DNA of 61,185 bases, taken from contig CAZLDI010000017.1 in assembly GCA_964558415.1 (NCBI GenBank), forward strand, positions 1 through 61,185. Reading direction: 5' to 3'. Positions 44,405 to 53,205 of this stretch are shown here, in pieces (the first letter of the stretch is position 1; every line of letters starts with the position of its first letter). A program made the position numbers and the translations under genes. The notes under the pieces were generated by a model. It made no database searches. It was not told the origin of the DNA and worked only from the letters and a program-made list of their open reading frames with translations. This DNA is from CAZLDI01 sp964558415 (GTDB lineage: Bacteria > Chloroflexota > Dehalococcoidia > SM23-28-2 > RBG-16-64-32).

Positions 44405-45770
44405 CGCACGCGACATAGTGGTGTTTGTCGGGCCGTCGCTTCCGTGGCGCGACGCCGAGGCGTTGCTGCAGGCAACCTATCTGCCGCCGGTGCAGCAGGG
44501 CAGCGTGTACGAAGCGGCCCAAAGCCACCCGCGCGCAATAGTCCTGATTGACGGCTATTTCGGTTGGGTCCCGTCGGTGTGGCACAAGGAGATTCTGTGG
44601 GCACTGGATCAGGGGATCGCAGTGTACGGCGCTGCCAGCATGGGCGCCCTTCGGGCCGTCGAACTGTGTCAGTTCGGCATGGTTGGGCACGGCGTTGTCT
44701 TCCGCGATTTCGGTCAGGGCCGCCTACTAGATGACGACGAAGTAGCGATTGTCCACGCAGACGCCGAAGACGGGTTCCGTCCACTGTCAGACGCGATGGT
44801 CAATATCCGCTACACCCTTGAGGCCGCAGCGCAACGAGAATTGATCTCCGCCTCCGCCGCCGCAGCTTTGATTGGATACTGCAAGCGGCAATTCTTCGTC
44901 GATCGACATCTCGCTCGTCTGGTTGCCCAAGCCGAGGGGCTGTCCGCGGTCACGGCAGACGAGCTCGAACGGCTGGCCGCATGGCTTCCGGACAACATGC
45001 GCGACGTAAAGCGCGAGGACGCCGAAAGTCTTCTTCAACTGCTGGCGGAAGAGGGGCCGGCGGATGCAAGCTTCAACGGGAAGCGCTTCGTCTTCCAGCC
45101 CACAGCGAATTGGTTGCAGCTTACTGATTACATCAAGGCGCGACAATTCGGACCCACGAAGCACACTTTGCACTCTCGGGCCGTCTGTGTTGGTGTGGAT
45201 GACTTGCTGACCGAGTGCCGACTCGACGGCACGTGGCCGGCGGTGGAGGCGATGGCGCTGGCGCGGCTTCTGTCGGCCAATCCGTCGTCCTACAGCGGTA
45301 CAGTGACCGAGGAAGAATATCTAACGGAGCTCGCGCACCTCTGTCTGTCGCTTGGTCTGGAGAGTTTGGAGGAGGTGTCATCATGGCTGCGGACTGTCGG
45401 ATGGGAGTCCAGTCGCCTTGCCCGGCTAGTAGAGATCGAGGTGCTGTTAAGGCGCGCGCGTGACTACTGGATGAACGATCTCCAGGAAGCCGCTAGACAT
45501 GTGTTGATACTCAACGGCCGCGACAAACCATTGTTAGACCGCGCTCGGCGAAAGCGAAGGTGGCTGGATTCCATCGGTGGACGTTCCGCCGTAATTGCTT
45601 GCGATCCGACCGAGGGACTAGCGTGGTTTCGGGATCAGATAAGTAGCCCGCGTTCGGAGCCAGATGAAGTGCTCGCGCAGAGGAACGGTTGGTCGTCGGT
45701 GTCCGACATGAGGGAGGACGTAGTATGTGAATACGGGTACCACCACGCTATTCATCGGGACGGCGCATGA
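44394..45770 (+). CDS. TfuA-like protein (YcaO partner)
   Basis: 458 residues from ATG 44394, overlapping the ycaO 3' end by 11 bases. The N-terminal TfuA core is clear: VVFVGPSLPWRDAEALL, IDGYFGWVPSVWHKEIL, GAASMGALRAVEL and DDDEVAIVHAD (residues 8-125). The C-terminal 250 residues are helical. In known systems TfuA proteins help YcaO install thioamides by delivering or releasing sulphide. A fused C-terminal part of this length is longer than minimal TfuA proteins. Confidence 0.85.
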   Translation: MPTNARDIVVFVGPSLPWRDAEALLQATYLPPVQQGSVYEAAQSHPRAIVLIDGYFGWVPSVWHKEILWALDQGIAVYGAASMGALRAVELCQFGMVGHGVVFRDFGQGRLLDDDEVAIVHADAEDGFRPLSDAMVNIRYTLEAAAQRELISASAAAALIGYCKRQFFVDRHLARLVAQAEGLSAVTADELERLAAWLPDNMRDVKREDAESLLQLLAEEGPADASFNGKRFVFQPTANWLQLTDYIKARQFGPTKHTLHSRAVCVGVDDLLTECRLDGTWPAVEAMALARLLSANPSSYSGTVTEEEYLTELAHLCLSLGLESLEEVSSWLRTVGWESSRLARLVEIEVLLRRARDYWMNDLQEAARHVLILNGRDKPLLDRARRKRRWLDSIGGRSAVIACDPTEGLAWFRDQISSPRSEPDEVLAQRNGWSSVSDMREDVVCEYGYHHAIHRDGA

Positions 45771-45874
45771 CAGCACTAGAGCGGAAGACCATCCGAGGAG
45801 TGGCGAGTTGCCGACCAGCATCAATTCTGAGCTCGCCTAAGCGCGGTGAGGCGCCGGGGCAAATGTCACGTTAG
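45767..45874 (+). CDS. 35-residue ORF translationally coupled to tfuA
   Basis: ATG 45767 overlaps the tfuA stop (atga). The peptide begins MTALERKTIRGVASCRPASI, with one cysteine in ASCRPAS. Coupling supports translation; its role, such as a precursor peptide, is speculative. Confidence 0.35.
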   Translation: MTALERKTIRGVASCRPASILSSPKRGEAPGQMSR

Positions 45875-46245
45875 TTGGCATGCCGAGCGAGGGGGCGACA
45901 CCAGTGCCTAGTCACCAGCCCCCACGGCATGCTAGAGGGGACAACGATGACGCGTATCGGATAAGTCCAACGGAGTCTCGCTGGAGCGAATCCGGAAGCC
46001 ACGACTGGCCCCACGTACTCGTGACGACGTGGGACCGATATGCGTTTCGTGAGAAGTGCGTGACAGCAGTCAGTCAACGATGCCGTAGGAGGTACGGCCA
46101 GCACCGCGGAGAGTTCGGAGCGGCGCGTCATGAGCAAGTCATAGCCGGCGTGGCGGACTTCGCATGCAACAGTGCGGCGAGCTGCTAGAATGCATGCGCT
46201 ACTCAACGACGAGATCGGGCCGGATACTGCCGCGATGGGCTGCTT
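45875..46245. other. Intergenic region before the MalT-like regulator
   Basis: ORFs exist on both strands (for example 45880-46188 forward, Cys-containing at its end), but none has a good ribosome site or protein-like composition. No promoter with convincing -35 and -10 boxes is seen. Confidence 0.3.
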
Positions 46246-49200
46246 ATGGAGTCACGGGGAACGTTCGTTACAAAGATTCTCGTGCCCCGAACACGGCCGG
46301 GGACGATCCGTCGTCACCGGCTTACTGAGCGCCTGAGTCAGGCTGATTCGGGCCGCGTGGCCCTCGTCCACGCCCCTGCCGGGTACGGGAAGACAACCCT
46401 GCTCGTCGACCTCGTTCACGACGCCACGGTGCAGGTCTGCTGGGTCTCTCTCGACGACTGGGACCGTGACGTAACGACGTTTCTGCGCTATCTGCGACTT
46501 GCCGTGCTCCAACAGCTCGCACCGACTTCGCTCGTCGACGCCCCTCGGTCCCGCGGCGTCGAACCGCGAGCTATCCTAGCGGACCTCGTTGATCGAATCG
46601 CCGGCTCCGCCGAGGAGGTCTGGATACTTCTGGACGACTTCCATGCGGTGGAGGAGTCCGGCGACGTGTTGGGCCTCGTTGACTACCTGATGCTTCGCCT
46701 GCCGGCCAACGCCCGAGTCCTGATTGCCTCACGTACCCGACCGCCGCTGCCGTGCCTGCCTCGCCTTCGTCTCGAAGGGCGATTGACTGAACTGGGGCCG
46801 CAAGACCTGGCGTTTACCGCGGACGAGGTACACGACTACTACCGGTCGTCCCGCGGCGAGACCTTAACAACGGAGGACGTTGACAGGCTCATTACGGTCA
46901 CGGAGGGTTGGGCGGCGGGAGTCGTCCTGATAGAGAGGGACTACCGGCTTGTGGGCGCTGGCAGCGAGACACCTGTAGAGCTAGCCGACTATATCGCGGC
47001 CGAGGTCTTCGACCGCCTACCGCCTGATCTGCAACGATTCCTGACGTCCAGCAGCGTTCTCGAGGTTCTTGATGCTGAGGGCTGCCAGGCTATCACCCAG
47101 GACGTCACGGCCAGCCGCCTGCTCGGCGCCCTCGAGGGGCAGAATGTGCCGGTCCTCAGGATCGCCGGTGATAGTCAGCAGTATCGATTGCATCCGTTGC
47201 TTCGAGACTTCCTGAGAGCCCACCTGCGCTCGATGGAGCCAGAGCTATACCGTACGCTCAACGGTCGGGCCGGGTCGCTGGCGCTCGACCGCCGCAAGGT
47301 CAGCGAGGCGATCCGGCACTTCGCCGAAGCGCAGCAATGGGACGATGTCGCCGCAATAATCGAACGAGAAGCGCCCTCGGCGTACCGACTGGGCAAGTGG
47401 CAGACGATCTTGTCGTGGTTGGAGCTCTTGCCCCTGCGCGAGCTCAAGTCAAGGGGCGCGCTTCGGATCTGGGAGGGTCGAATCCTGATCCGGCTCGGTC
47501 AAGCTGATACGGCGTTGCGCGTCCTCGATGAGGCGTCGGCTCTTGAGTTGAACCGCCCCCAGGTACTCGCTGTTGAGATCGAGACGTTGAGGGCGGCGGC
47601 ATTCCGCGTGAAGGGTGATGCCGCAGCAGCCTTACGAAACGGACGGAGCGCCGTCGAATCGGCGATTAGAGGGAACGCCTCTGTGGACGCCCTTGCTGAT
47701 GCTCGGCTCGAACTGGCGCTGGCGCTGGTGAGCGAGGGATCGTTCTCTGAGGCCGTGCGTGAGTTCCAGAGCGTGTTAGAGGTGCACGAGCAGCGCGGAG
47801 AGGTCGAGCAGGCTGCCTTTGTCAATGGTTGCCTCGGATCAGCCTTCGGCTCGCTGGGCAAGCTCGGCGAAGCGGCGGTCCACCTGGAGCAGGCGCGCCA
47901 ACAATGGCGAAAGGTTGGCAATGCGAAGGAGTTGAGCTGGGTCCTGAACAATCTGGGGATGGCGTACTTCCTCATGGGCCACCTCGATCTTGCGCGGGAA
48001 CTCTTCCATGAATGTCTGAGCAAGGCAAGAGACAGCGGCAATCAACGAGCTGAGGCGTACGCCCTGGACTCGTTGGCTGACCTCGAGAGACACTCGGGGA
48101 ACAACGCGGACGCCATCGGTCTGTATGATCGGGCGCTCTCCCTCGCTTCGGAGCTGGGTGAGATGTCACTCGTAACGCAAGCGCGAACCGGCTTGGCCTG
48201 CTCGCACAGTCAAAGCGGTGAGTCGCAAGCGGCCGACGCATACGTTCAACAAGCCCTGGCCAGCGCCCGCGAGCGAGGAAGCACGTACGACCTGGGGTTG
48301 GCGCAGCTGGCGGCAGGCGTGATTCTGCGCCAGCAGGGGAAGCGTCCGGAGGCGATCGAGCGGCTCGTCGAAGCGGTCCGTTGCTTCGAGGCTTCAGGCG
48401 CCAACAGGGAGCTCGCGCAGTCGCTGCTGACCCTCGCCGATGCCTGCTTAAACGTCAGAAAAGCCCGTAGCCAACTAAACGCTACGCTTGAGCGTCTGGC
48501 GATCCTGCTGGACGAGCTCGGGCACGCGGAGTTCTTGACGCCATTGCTCGATGATGCCAGAGCCGTTCTCCAGTACGCCGCCTCGCGTAAACTCGGCGGT
48601 CTCGTCTTCCGCGAACTGCTGCGCAGGCCCGCGTCGCCTGGTCCCGGGCGCACGCTTCCCACCGGCGTCACCGGCCGGCATGCTCTGCCTGTAGTGGAGG
48701 TGGCCGCGCTGGGTGGATTCGAGACGAAGATGGACGGCAGAGCCATCCTCAACGTTGAGTGGGAAAGCGAGAAAAGCAAGGAACTCCTCCTCCTCCTGCT
48801 CACCGCCCCGCGCTCACTGACGCGCGACGAAGTGGTGGCGGCGCTGTGGCCTGACGCTGGGGGGCGGAAGGCGACGAGCGCGTTCCATTCGACACTGTAT
48901 CGCTTGCGCCAGGCGCTTTATCCCGACTGCGTAATAGAGAACGATCGCCGCTACGGTCTCCAGCCGGCAGGTACCTTCGCCTTTGACGTACGCGAGTTTC
49001 AAATCGCCTCGGATGGGCTCCGCGGCGCCCAAGCGGACCGCAGTGTCCCGCTGGAAAGGCTCAGACAGGCGGTCGGTCTGTACGAGGGCGCGTTCGCGCC
49101 GTCAGTCGACGGCGAGTGGGCTCGCCCGCTTCGAGGGCGTCTCGAGGAAACCTTTCTCGATCTCGCAGCGCGGCTCGCCGACAGATATCTGGAAGAGGGA

Positions 49201-49446
49201 GACTACGCCGCCGCGGCCGCGACCAGCGAAGATGTGCTTACGTCGGATCCTTATAACGAGGTCGCTTGCGAGCGCCTGATGAAGGCCTACGCCGCGCTGG
49301 GCGACATCGAAGGCGCCATTCGGTCGTATCGGCGCTTCTGTGAGACGTTGGAGGCAGACCTTGGAGAAGGGCCGGCTCCGCGGCTCGAAAAGCTACACGA
49401 CAAGATCCGTGCCAGGCTGCGGGAATCACTGGCCCCGCGTCCGTGA
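46246..49446 (+). CDS. MalT-like STAND ATPase regulator with BTAD C terminus
   Basis: 1066 residues. The STAND NTPase at the N terminus has Walker A HAPAGYGKTTLL (near residue 44) and Walker B-like VWILLDDFHAVEE (near 126), with MalT-type downstream blocks (RTRPPLPCLPRLR, VTEGWAAGVVL, HPLLRDFL). TPR-like helices fill about 340-770. From about 825 an OmpR-like winged helix (VAALGGFETKMDGR, SLTRDEVVAALWPD) and a BTAD (LYEGAFAPSVDGEW, YNEVACERLMKAYAALGD) follow. Such proteins sense a ligand or protein and activate SARP-type promoters. Position next to the RiPP-like operon suggests a cluster-specific activator. Confidence 0.88.
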   Translation: MESRGTFVTKILVPRTRPGTIRRHRLTERLSQADSGRVALVHAPAGYGKTTLLVDLVHDATVQVCWVSLDDWDRDVTTFLRYLRLAVLQQLAPTSLVDAPRSRGVEPRAILADLVDRIAGSAEEVWILLDDFHAVEESGDVLGLVDYLMLRLPANARVLIASRTRPPLPCLPRLRLEGRLTELGPQDLAFTADEVHDYYRSSRGETLTTEDVDRLITVTEGWAAGVVLIERDYRLVGAGSETPVELADYIAAEVFDRLPPDLQRFLTSSSVLEVLDAEGCQAITQDVTASRLLGALEGQNVPVLRIAGDSQQYRLHPLLRDFLRAHLRSMEPELYRTLNGRAGSLALDRRKVSEAIRHFAEAQQWDDVAAIIEREAPSAYRLGKWQTILSWLELLPLRELKSRGALRIWEGRILIRLGQADTALRVLDEASALELNRPQVLAVEIETLRAAAFRVKGDAAAALRNGRSAVESAIRGNASVDALADARLELALALVSEGSFSEAVREFQSVLEVHEQRGEVEQAAFVNGCLGSAFGSLGKLGEAAVHLEQARQQWRKVGNAKELSWVLNNLGMAYFLMGHLDLARELFHECLSKARDSGNQRAEAYALDSLADLERHSGNNADAIGLYDRALSLASELGEMSLVTQARTGLACSHSQSGESQAADAYVQQALASARERGSTYDLGLAQLAAGVILRQQGKRPEAIERLVEAVRCFEASGANRELAQSLLTLADACLNVRKARSQLNATLERLAILLDELGHAEFLTPLLDDARAVLQYAASRKLGGLVFRELLRRPASPGPGRTLPTGVTGRHALPVVEVAALGGFETKMDGRAILNVEWESEKSKELLLLLLTAPRSLTRDEVVAALWPDAGGRKATSAFHSTLYRLRQALYPDCVIENDRRYGLQPAGTFAFDVREFQIASDGLRGAQADRSVPLERLRQAVGLYEGAFAPSVDGEWARPLRGRLEETFLDLAARLADRYLEEGDYAAAAATSEDVLTSDPYNEVACERLMKAYAALGDIEGAIRSYRRFCETLEADLGEGPAPRLEKLHDKIRARLRESLAPRP

Positions 49447-49475
49447 CAACTCTGTGACACCCGGGGCGCTGAAAT
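49443..49475 (+). promoter_or_regulatory. SARP-type promoter P3 (11-bp direct repeats plus -10)
   Basis: gtgaca at 49443 and 49454, 11 bp apart, then about 10 nt to TGAAAT (49470-49475). It overlaps the last codons of the MalT-like regulator. A ggaggtg ribosome site and GTG 49520 follow. Confidence 0.45.
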
Positions 49476-50376
49476 GGCGCCATCAAGACTCCCGGTCAGA
49501 CTAATTCTGGAGGTGTCACGTGCCGAGACTAAGGCTTTCCGCACTCGTCATCCTAACAGCCGTGGGGCTCACGCTTGTTGCCCTCACCGCCGGCGCCCCG
49601 TTTATGACGCCCTAACGAAGAGAGTTTCGATCATCCGCACCCCTCTCGAGCGGGAGGTCGATGCCGCCGACCGTCGACCTCCCGCTGGGCTATCCTGGTG
49701 GCCCCTGGCGTTGATCGTATTCGTCTTACAGATCCTAGTTGTGCAAGTCCTGGGACGAATCGACGACACGCAGGGGTCACTGTGGGTACTCATCCCCGTA
49801 ACGCATTTTGCGCTCCTGCCTTTTCTTCTTCGTAATTTCAAGTTCCTCGGCATGCGGATCGTATTCGTCGGCTTTGCTCTCAATCTGGCGGTCATGATCG
49901 CCAACGGCGGACTGATGCCCGTCGAGGAGTATGCCATCGCTGCTGACGGCAGGCGAGACGTCGAAGACCTGCAGGTGGGGCAGGCAATCCCCGCAACCAA
50001 GAACGTGTTCGTCGCGGCGGATGGAGGCCGGCTGGGCGTCCTGTCCGACGCGATCGTACTCCCCCTCCCGAGGCCGTTGACGCGTGTAGTGAGCGCCGGA
50101 GACCTGCTGATAGTTACCGGCGTAATGCTCGCGCTCGGCGGGGTCATCTCTCGCAGCAGAGATCGCTTGAAACTCCAACCCCGAACGGTGGACCTCGCGG
50201 CACGCTCTCGCGAAACCGTTGGCGAAGGTGCGAAGCACTGGCCGGGAGACAAGGCGCCGCCCGGTCGCTACTGCTGCTCTAACTGCGGTTGGAGCATACA
50301 ACTTGATTGGTTCGAGCCGCTCCCACCCTGCGGCAATTGCGAAATGAGTGCGAATACTTCCTATCGCGAGTGTTAG
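49474..50376 (+). CDS. DUF5317-like membrane protein with C-terminal zinc ribbon
   Basis: Up to 300 residues; the start is uncertain. ATG 49474 would lie at the predicted P3 -10 box, so a downstream start after 49616 is likely. The membrane part (WWPLALIVFVLQILVV, LIPVTHFALLPFLL, MRIVFVGFALNLAVMIANGG) and the hallmark LSDAIVLPLPRPLTRVVSAGDLLI match DUF5317. The C-terminal tail has two knuckles (CCSNCGW and PPCGNCE), a probable zinc ribbon. Function unknown. Confidence 0.7.
   Translation: MAPSRLPVRLILEVSRAETKAFRTRHPNSRGAHACCPHRRRPVYDALTKRVSIIRTPLEREVDAADRRPPAGLSWWPLALIVFVLQILVVQVLGRIDDTQGSLWVLIPVTHFALLPFLLRNFKFLGMRIVFVGFALNLAVMIANGGLMPVEEYAIAADGRRDVEDLQVGQAIPATKNVFVAADGGRLGVLSDAIVLPLPRPLTRVVSAGDLLIVTGVMLALGGVISRSRDRLKLQPRTVDLAARSRETVGEGAKHWPGDKAPPGRYCCSNCGWSIQLDWFEPLPPCGNCEMSANTSYREC
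49520..49615 (+). CDS. 31-residue hydrophobic peptide behind P3
   Basis: GTG 49520 has ggaggtg five bases upstream. The peptide starts MPRLRLSALVILTAVGL and looks like a signal peptide or small membrane protein. It ends where the DUF5317-like body becomes recognisable in another frame, so it could also be that gene's displaced N terminus. Confidence 0.4.
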   Translation: MPRLRLSALVILTAVGLTLVALTAGAPFMTP

Positions 50377-50509
50377 TTTGCTACTGGCGTGACCGGCTCG
50401 GGATACCTTCGCGTCAGGCGGGCAACCTCGCATTAGCGGAGTTGGGCGAAGGAGAGGGGGGCTGCCGCCCGGGCCGGGGACCAGTCCCGAGGAAACCATA
50501 GGAGGATAC

Positions 50510-51469
50510 ATGGAAGAGCCAAGGAGGGTATGTGGATCTAGGGAGTTCGGTGTCCCGGACTTCTTCGGCTTAGCCAAGTTTTGGAATGCCTGCCAGAGGC
50601 ATGACGTCTGCTATTCAACGTGTGGGGTTGCCAGAGTGGATTGCGACACGGTGTTCGGGCTCGACCTAGCGACGGAGTGCGTCCGAGCCTACTGGTGGCT
50701 TCCACCGCTCCTCGAGTCGTGCTTTGGCGTCGCTGCTGTATACGCCGGCGTCGTCGCGTCGATGGGCGGGCAGGCCTACCGGGAGGCGCAAGAAGTGGCG
50801 TGTCGCCCCGTCTCGGAGGGAGAGTCGATTCTCAAACTATTGAAATTACATTGCCACCAAACCGAAAGCATCTCCGGCCGCGCGGACAGTCTCGTGCTTT
50901 ATCTAAACGACGAAAATGTCTGGGCTGACCATATGAGGAATGGAGAGGACAGGTACCCACAGATTACGCGTCCACTGGGTGCGGGTGCGTTGAGACTGTA
51001 TGACAAGGACTCGTTCTTATTTGATAGTGACGATTGGCTGGGTACGCACGTCGTGAGACCGTCAGAGATGAATCGTGGCAATAGACTCGCCCACTTTCGG
51101 GAGGATGAGGCGGACTATGAACTCACGTACTGTGTGGAGCGCACTTCGACGAGTGGCCCCCTGCTGTCAGTCATCGATTCCGGAGCAGGAGGAGAGGCGG
51201 CCAGGGAGCAAGTCCAAGCTGCGCTAAGGCCTCAACTTGAGTGGATGCGCCGTGCGTCGGAGGAGCGTCGAGGCAGTGCTGGACTTGTAGCCAATGTTCG
51301 GACCAAGGAGATCCACCTTTCCACCTGTAGGTGGGCGACGAAGATCTCTCGCCCGAACAAACGTACGCTGAGTGACAACGAAGCTGCGGAGGCGATCGCC
51401 GTGAGTCTTGACGCTTGTGCGTTCTGTATTGGTCGGCCGTCACACGGTCCGCTAGAGCAACGTCGTTGA
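50510..51469 (+). CDS. Phospholipase A2-like / Ca-binding / Ada-like fusion protein
   Basis: 319 residues from ATG 50510, with taggagg upstream. Residues about 25-75 contain the PLA2 catalytic pattern (FWNACQRHDVCYSTCGV, with the His-Asp pair, then paired cysteines). Residues about 110-215 form an acidic beta domain (ADSLVLYLNDENVWADHM, RLYDKDSFLFDSDDWLG) resembling Ca-dependent C2-like modules. Residues about 265-310 match an Ada-like metal-binding unit (TKEIHLSTCRWATKISRPNK ... CAFCIG). No signal peptide is visible. The mix suggests an effector acting on membranes. The companion gene at 51607 shares the middle domain. Confidence 0.7.
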   Translation: MEEPRRVCGSREFGVPDFFGLAKFWNACQRHDVCYSTCGVARVDCDTVFGLDLATECVRAYWWLPPLLESCFGVAAVYAGVVASMGGQAYREAQEVACRPVSEGESILKLLKLHCHQTESISGRADSLVLYLNDENVWADHMRNGEDRYPQITRPLGAGALRLYDKDSFLFDSDDWLGTHVVRPSEMNRGNRLAHFREDEADYELTYCVERTSTSGPLLSVIDSGAGGEAAREQVQAALRPQLEWMRRASEERRGSAGLVANVRTKEIHLSTCRWATKISRPNKRTLSDNEAAEAIAVSLDACAFCIGRPSHGPLEQRR

Positions 51470-51606
51470 TCCCACCATCATGCTGATGAGGTAGCTTCTG
51501 GACTTCCGACGTCAGCCAGTGCAGCGAGTTTGAGGGTGAAGTTCTTCGCGAGCGAACGCTGATTATTGTGCCGAATACCTACCCATGTATGTGAAAGGAG
51601 ATTGTA

Positions 51607-52221
51607 ATGGCGAGGCTTCATCTCTTGTCCCTTTACGTTGACGCTCAAGAAGATTGGATCGGTCCGGACGAGGCATACCTGAGGGTCGGTGACGAGGTAA
51701 TCTGGGGCCCAATCGAAGTTCGCGCCGGGAACTCGTATGGCGTCAACTGGGTGAGGAACTTCGAGCATGACATCACTATTCAATTATGGGAGCAGGATTC
51801 AGGCGTTTGGGACGACGATGACCACATCGACTCCAAGACGTTCTACTCCTGGGAGAACGCCCCTGTGGGATCACAGCGCGACTTCTGGGGTGATGGAGCA
51901 CACTACGTAATGGCCTTTACTATTGAGGGGAGTGGCGTGCTGCCTGTGGGGCCTAGCCATAATACACAACCGGGGTCAGAACCTCCCCCACCCTCGACAC
52001 CGCCCCCGCTCTCTCCGCCGGAGGTTGTAGTGGTCGAGGAGAGCGGCACAGGGCGGAACCTCACCTTCCGTGACACGCGGTCCGGTCACATCATGAGCGT
52101 CCAGGAGTTCTGCGATGCCATTGGGGCTGGGGAGTACGCACGATATCAGGTTCGGCGACGAAGAGGTCATATTTACCCTCAGTCGAAACCGAACTGGCGG
52201 AAGGATGACAACCTGGGGTAG
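51607..52221 (+). CDS. C2-like Ca-binding-type protein with proline linker
   Basis: 204 residues from ATG 51607 with aaaggag at about 51595. Residues 1-105 form the same type of beta domain as the PLA2 fusion's middle part (DEAYLRVGDEVIWGPIEV, DSGVWDDDDHIDSKTF). A Pro/Ser linker (residues about 118-140) leads to a 65-residue C-terminal domain (LTFRDTRSGHIMSVQEFC ... WRKDDNLG) that loosely recalls DUF3892. It probably acts with or against the neighbouring PLA2-like protein. Confidence 0.6.
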   Translation: MARLHLLSLYVDAQEDWIGPDEAYLRVGDEVIWGPIEVRAGNSYGVNWVRNFEHDITIQLWEQDSGVWDDDDHIDSKTFYSWENAPVGSQRDFWGDGAHYVMAFTIEGSGVLPVGPSHNTQPGSEPPPPSTPPPLSPPEVVVVEESGTGRNLTFRDTRSGHIMSVQEFCDAIGAGEYARYQVRRRRGHIYPQSKPNWRKDDNLG

Positions 52222-52505
52222 AACCGACGCGATGAGAGCCTTGAGAGGAGCACTCACGTTGTCTCGCACTAGTACAGCTTGGCAGCGACGTCGCCTCTGC
52301 AAGCGTGTGCTGGTATTGGCGTCGCGCCCGAGGGGCCGCCTCTGCACGGAGGTCCATCCCCGAATATCGGAGCGCGTTCAAGACCTCCGCTACTCAAAAC
52401 ACAGCCTTCGGGCCATCGATATGATGTCGACTGTGCCTTCACGCACACCTCAAGCGGACAGCAGTCGGCGGCTGTAAAATGGGCTCTCCAAAGTGTCACG
52501 TTTCG
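52222..52505. other. Non-coding right end of the island
   Basis: No supported gene. The last 17 bases before the core contain aaagtgtcacg (52490-52500), the partner of the arm near the left junction. Confidence 0.5.
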
Positions 52506-52517
52506 GAGCCGAAGCAG
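52489..52517 (+). other. Right island junction (attR-like)
   Basis: Island sequence ends at ...gtttcg and the shared core gagcc (52506-52510) leads into gaagcagttctgg of the portal gene. The portal reading frame is restored exactly at the core. Confidence 0.65.
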
Positions 52518-53198
52518 TTCTGGGGCGTGTCCGACCTGGCGTCGCTGAAGGAGCCGCTGCGGGAGCTGAACCGGGCGATCAGCCAGCTCTCGATGATCCT
52601 CGAGCTATCCGGCAACCCGATCGCAGTGCTGGAAAACGTGACGGAGGCGCAGGACATCGCGGTGCAGCCGGGCGCGGTGTGGGAGATTCCGGAGAAGGCG
52701 AAGGCGTACCTGCTGGACCTGCTGCAAGGCGGCGGCGCGGGTCTGCACGTGGAGTTCGCGAACGTGCTGCTGCGCACGTTCCACGACCTGGCGGAGGTGC
52801 CGCGGAGCGCATTCGGAGAGACGCGGCAGGCGCTGTCCGGCGTGGCGCTGCAACTGGAGCTGGACCCGCTGCTGAAGAAGGTGCAGCGCAAGCGGCTGAT
52901 CCGCGGCGCGGCGTTCCGAAAGCGCAACGAGATGGTGCTGCGCATCCTTGAGCAGCAGACGGGCGAGCAGCTCGCGCCCTACCGCTCGCGCGTCGTGTGG
53001 GGGCCGGTGTTGCCGGAGGACCGGTCGCGGCTGGTGGAGGACGAGGCGCGGCTGGTGGCCTCGGGGATACACTCGCGGCGGATGGCGGCGGGGTTGCTGG
53101 ACGTGGCGGACCCGGAGGGGGAGTGGGAGCGGGTGCAGGAGGAGGGAGAGGCAATTGGCGATGGGAAATCGGCAATTGCGGGTGGGCCTACGGAGTGA
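52506..53198 (+). pseudogene. Portal protein, C-terminal half
   Basis: About 230 codons that continue the portal protein: KQFWGVSDLASLKEPLRELN, ILELSGNPIAVLENV, then GAVWEIPEKAKAYLLDLL and a charged C-terminal region ending near residue 458 of the rejoined protein. These are classic mid-portal motifs. An in-frame ATG at 52479 lies in island DNA, so a short chimeric product is possible. No capsid or tail genes follow; the phage region ends here. Confidence 0.9.
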
Positions 53199-53205
53199 CG
53201 TGGCG

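Larger units (their letters stand above)
21170..52510. mobile_element. About 31.3-kb integrated genomic island inside the portal gene
   Basis: Boundaries are set by the portal gene: reading frame and homology stop at 21174 and resume at 52506, with gagcc at both edges. Inside are recombinase fragments at the left edge, metabolic, toxin and RiPP-like cargo, two BTAD regulators and a younger IS3 element. Codon use is less GC-biased than in the flanking genes, judged by eye. No relaxase, replication gene or intact integrase is present, so the island looks fixed or dependent on another element. It shares the dockerin-like/NDGCP module with host surface proteins, which suggests it circulates within related bacteria. 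Confidence 0.8.

Noticed and set aside
45880..46188. Forward 102-codon and reverse 111-codon ORFs before the MalT-like gene
   Set aside because: Neither has a good ribosome site or recognisable composition; kept only as an unresolved intergenic region.
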